Source: Rhyacophila brunnea
Taxonomy: Eukaryota > Arthropoda > Insecta > Trichoptera > Rhyacophilidae
Reading direction: 5' to 3'
DNA: 64,000 nt
Assembly (NCBI GenBank): GCA_022495005.1
Contig: JAGYXB010000699.1
Coordinates: 186,001 to 250,000, forward strand
Positions 60,844 to 64,000 of the stretch are shown piece by piece (positions within the stretch are counted from its first letter, which is position 1; every line of letters begins with the position of its first letter). The notes under the pieces were generated by a model. That model ran no database searches, was not told the origin of the DNA, and saw only the letters and a list, made by a program, of their open reading frames with translations. The position numbers and the translations under genes were made by a program.

Positions 60844-62138
60844 TACGAGGGTGGGTCAATAATTCCTTAGAAAAAAGCATTAAAACAGTTTTTATTTTTG
60901 TATTTTTTTTTTATTTCTCAACATAATCTCCTTGGAGCTCAATACACTTGGTTAGACGTTTCTCAATTTTTTTTAAACCGTCAGAAAAATAAGTTTTCGG
61001 AAGGTCCTCAAAATAAGCATTTGTCCGATCGATGACTTCTTCATTTGAAAAAAAACGTTGTCCACTTAGCCATTTTTTTAAGTTTGGGAAAAGGAAAAAG
61101 TCACTGGGGGCTAAATCTGGCGAATACGGTGGGTGGTCGACCAATTCGAACTTCAATTCTTCAATTTTAGCCATTGATCGTAAACATGTGTGAACACGGG
61201 CATTGTCCTGATGAAAGAGGATTTTTTTCCTGTTTAAATGAGGCCGTTTTTCTTCAATTTTGTTTTTTAGCTGGTCCAATAAAGATGCATAATAATCCCC
61301 TGTTATTGTTTTTCCTTTTCCAAATAGTCAACGAAAATAATTCCACGTGCATCCCAAAATACAGTAGCCATAACCTTACCAGCTGATTTTACGGTTTTCG
61401 CCTTCTTTGGACATGGTTCGCCTTTCGCAATCCACTGCTTTGACTGTTCTTTCGTCTCGGGAGTATAGTGGTGTATCCATGTTTCATCTACAGTCACAAA
61501 GCGACGAAAAAATTCATCCGGATTGCGTTGCATGAGCGACAACAGGGCTTTAGAGGCCACCACCCTATTGCGTTTATTGTCGACTGTGAGCAAACGCGGC
61601 ACCCATCTTGCAGAAATATTTTTCATGCCCAATTTGTCATGTAAAATAGAAATGACGCTACCTTTTGAGATCCCTGTAACCTCAATTATCTCACTCAACT
61701 TTAATCTTCGGTCACTTAACACCATATCGTGGATTTTATTGATCATTTCTGGTGTAGTCACCTCTACAGGACGTCCTGAGCGTGGTTCATCCTTTGTTGA
61801 TGTACGACCACGTTTAAATTCATTTAACCAGTTATAAATAGTTGCAAGTGAAGGAGCAGATATGCCGTGAACTAAATCCAACTCATTTTTTATTTCCTTT
61901 GCTGTTAACCCTTTTATATTAAAATGTTTAATAACAGCTCTAAACTCAATTTTCTCCATTTTTGTAAACAAGCAAATTTTTTTTTTAAATGTACGAGAAA
62001 CACACAACAACCCGACCAATCTGATTGAAACTTCGCAGCATACTGAATCGGTAGTGCCGCTGCATGAAAATAAACCGCTTACAGTACTAGTCGCGCCACC
62101 TGTCGGCTTTTCTAAGGACTTATTGACCCACCCTCGTA
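60844..62138 (-). mobile_element. mariner transposon, complete ends, TA duplication
   Basis: The element is 60846-62136 (1291 bp, normal for mariner) between TA dinucleotides (60844-60845 and 62137-62138). Both ends start CGAGGGTGGGTCAATAA; the 29-bp terminal inverted repeats differ at one base. The single gene lies on the minus strand and nearly fills the element. Intact ends mean it could still be moved by a transposase supplied by another copy. Confidence 0.97.
60911..61959 (-). pseudogene. mariner transposase, irritans-like, one-base frameshift
   Basis: A cut-and-paste DD34D transposase. The ATG at 61959-61957 opens MEKIEFRAVIKHF. The N-terminal two-helix-turn-helix DNA-binding half is followed by the linker motif WVPRLL (residues 119-124; family consensus WVPHEL). 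The catalytic domain has D158 in VTVDETW. The frame runs 218 residues to a stop at 61303-61305, just after DYLEKEK, where one base is missing in an A/G-rich run (about 61311-61318). The other frame (to 60911) then carries the rest: ILFHQDNARVH with the second Asp, and YSPDLAPSD with the third, exactly 34 residues apart. It ends GDYVEK. Apart from that single shift I see no stop or lost catalytic residue. Similarity in layout and many words to Himar1-type proteins places it in the irritans group (from knowledge of the family, not a search). The upstream 62160-61960 open sequence is not part of the gene. Confidence 0.93.
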
Positions 62139-62536
62139 GCATAAGGTAACTTAAAGTCAATATATACCATTTACTTACATGTACACGCAGAACTCATTGA
62201 CTTGTAAAAATAACCACACGCCATCAACTCACAAAGACAGTTAAGTACCTATCGCCGACAAAAAATACTTCCAGGTAAAAACAATTTTAATAAATAAAAT
62301 GTTTTAGCAATCTGTATTTTGTGTTGCTGTTTTAGAGACAAATAAATTATTGAATTAATTTCAGGCCTCAAAATGACCGGAGCGCCGTTCCAGTTCATAA
62401 AATCCCGAAATCGTTCGCTCAGTCTCATGAATAAATTAATTTGATAGTCTTAGCTAGATAGGTCACATAAAAAAATCTAACACACTTATTTATTTAAAAT
62501 ATACATTAAATTAGATAACTATGTTAATATGTTCGT
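62139..62536. other. AT-rich non-coding DNA; possible small exon
   Basis: At 62360-62437 an acceptor-like ATTTCAG is followed by CCTCAAAATGACCGGAGCGC and a GC-richer 19-codon frame. Too short to call a gene; no donor or partner exon seen. Confidence 0.3.
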
Positions 62537-62802
62537 AAAATCGAGTGAAAATTTCACGGTGTCCGCGCGGCTTAAGCGTTGGACTGTAACGCCGTGGGTC
62601 CCAGGCTCGAATCCTAGGTCTGGCAAGTACACATATTGTTTTTCAATTTGTGGGTGTCAGGGTATGGACCTAATAGGTTGAGCAAGTGGCTGACATCCAT
62701 TTCTCGTAAAACAACAAAATCTTTCAATACAAACCTCTTCTCTGTGGAGGCCCATATGATTCTATTAGAATCGGACATGGTCGGAACAAAAAAAAAATCG
62801 AG
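62537..62802 (+). mobile_element. SINE A, copy 5, 9-bp target duplication
   Basis: The body is about 62546-62793 between AAAATCGAG repeats (62537-62545 and 62794-62802). Head GTCCGCGCGGCTTAAGCGTT and B box GGCTCGAATCC, then the conserved body and the 3' end CCCATATGATTCTATTAGAA, TCGGACATGG, poly(A). Confidence 0.9.
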
Positions 62803-63645
62803 CACTCCGGTTCGTAAAATTTTTCATTTTGAGCGCTGATTAATTTTAGGTATTGGCAACACTAATTTAGTTATGGGAATCAAGTTCCCGCAAAAATCTG
62901 ACGGTTTCTGATGGTTTCGGATCTCCAGTCTGATTTGTTTGACTCAGTTTGGTTTTTGTTTGCTGGAACATAACCTGAGTAAACAACGCGATGCTTTTAT
63001 GCTTTACAACCGCTTGCTATGCTGTTTAAATGATAGTAAAGTTGTAGATTTTTTTTTAAATATTACCACTCTACGATTTGTACTCCCGCTCCATTCGAAC
63101 CAACGCTAAACCACTGCGGGTGCCACTTTTTTTTAACCATGTTATGTAAATAAGATAAAATTAGGTTTTGGCGTATTTGTATAGTAAATACAATTCTGAA
63201 ATGTAGTACAACATTATAAATTGTCAAAAATACAGTCACCCTATAAGAGGCAAGGGTGCACACAAAAGGCTGTCTCACCCTCATTGTGTAGAGTGACACA
63301 AGTGAGGGACACCCCAATGACACCCTATTCCTCCCGCGGGGGGGTGGGGGAGTTAATAGCGTTTGCAGTTATGTAATCTTTATAATAATATTAGAAATTT
63401 AAGGGACGCTCGGTGGCAACCCTCTGAAAAAACTGTTTTTTTAATGTATCCCCAAACGCAACGTTTAAAAAAATACACTGCATTTATCATTTTTTTGGGG
63501 GTTTACGTATGATTAATTATTTGCAAAAAAATTGCTTTGTGTATATTTACTTATTATTAATTTTAGCATAACGTTTCTATAGGACCTTTTTTCTTTAATC
63601 ATATCTATTCTCCATATGGAATGTCAACCGAGTCAAATATTTTTT
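62803..63645. other. non-coding DNA, nothing recognised
   Basis: A G-run (GCGGGGGGGTGGGGGAG) lies near 63337-63352. No supported feature. Confidence 0.45.
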
Positions 63646-64000
63646 AAATAATCACAAGATAAAAAGAATTTTTTATATACGAGTACAACGTTTTTAAATT
63701 TTCTGTTGAATCATATAAACTTGACTTGACTAGCTTAAACGATCAAAAAAATTGTACTTGATAGAAATACTGAATAATGAAATGTCATTTCATATTGATT
63801 TCCATTGTAACGCACGTATATATTATTTAATAATTTAGTTGTTAGGACCCCCTAGCAACCAATAATGGTATCGAAATTACTTTTCATACAAAACAGAATT
63901 AACTAAAAATGAATTCAATTCTACTTAAAGATGGCTAAAAGTATTTAAAAATGCATTGGCATCGTGTTCTGATATATTCTAAAAGTTTCAAATGTCTAGC
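63646..64000 (-). repeat. R1 interspersed repeat, copy 4, runs off the window
   Basis: Inverted relative to 12750-13215. It starts AAATAATCACAAGATAAAAAG and contains CTAGCTTAAACGATCAAAAA, TTGATTTCCATTGTAACGCA, CCTAGCAACCAATAATGG, AATGCATTGGCATCGTG and CAAATGTCTAGC at the window edge. Closest in content to copy 3. Confidence 0.75.

Noticed and set aside
1..64000. CRISPR arrays, phage, plasmid or bacterial operon systems
   Set aside because: No regularly spaced direct repeats and no prokaryotic gene organisation; all context is animal genomic DNA.

Overview
This is an AT-rich, gene-poor animal window that looks insect and most likely lepidopteran. Pointers are the many TAGGTA/ACCTACCT words, TTAGG-type repeat blocks, short tRNA-derived SINEs, RTE-like LINE fragments, an irritans-type mariner and several hAT-like MITE families. 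There is nothing prokaryotic here: no operons and no Shine-Dalgarno/ORF structure. Most open frames are either repeat sequence or chance frames. The species call is an inference from style, not from a marker gene.

Only one stretch has convincing host coding character. It is a GC-rich minus-strand exon at 28610-28850, a His/Ala-rich N-terminus with a good Kozak ATG and a perfect GTAAGT donor. It is probably the first coding exon of a transcription factor, which I could not name. Just upstream of it lies a ~100-bp segment present twice. Several GC-rich, non-repetitive islands (21340-21610, 30690-31080, 44040-45320, 48055-48440, 59330-59600) stand out against the AT-rich background. They are candidate promoters or enhancers; 48055-48440 and 44040-44240 also end in plausible plus-strand splice donors. 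A decayed reading frame at 1021-1224 (minus) looks like a pseudogene.

The rest is a dense transposon landscape, much of it with readable boundaries. LINEs: 5'-truncated RTE-like copies (about 2400, 6114-6490, 11096-11809, 32441-33089, 33515-33695, 33937-34462, about 54100, 58679-59068) and one poly(A)-tailed LINE tail at 13944-14321. SINEs: five copies of family A, two of family B, and several loose tRNA-like heads. DNA transposons: a mariner (60846-62136) with intact TIRs and a transposase broken by one base, and a hAT remnant (4151-5105). There are five MITE groups with 7-8-bp target duplications. One, here called MITE-T, is a snapback element whose centre is built of the insect telomere motif TTAGG/CCTAA. 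A ~450-bp family (R1) occurs four times. At 37444-37624 there is a nearly perfect 84-bp-arm hairpin with no relative elsewhere in the window.

Relative ages can be read from nesting: SINE A copies sit inside a MITE-L (38197-38846) and inside a MITE-G (51793-52325). SINE A also shares its 3'-terminal motif with the local RTE-like LINEs, suggesting they are its mobilising partner. All family names used here (MITE-T, -P, -L, -G, R1, SINE A/B) are local labels.
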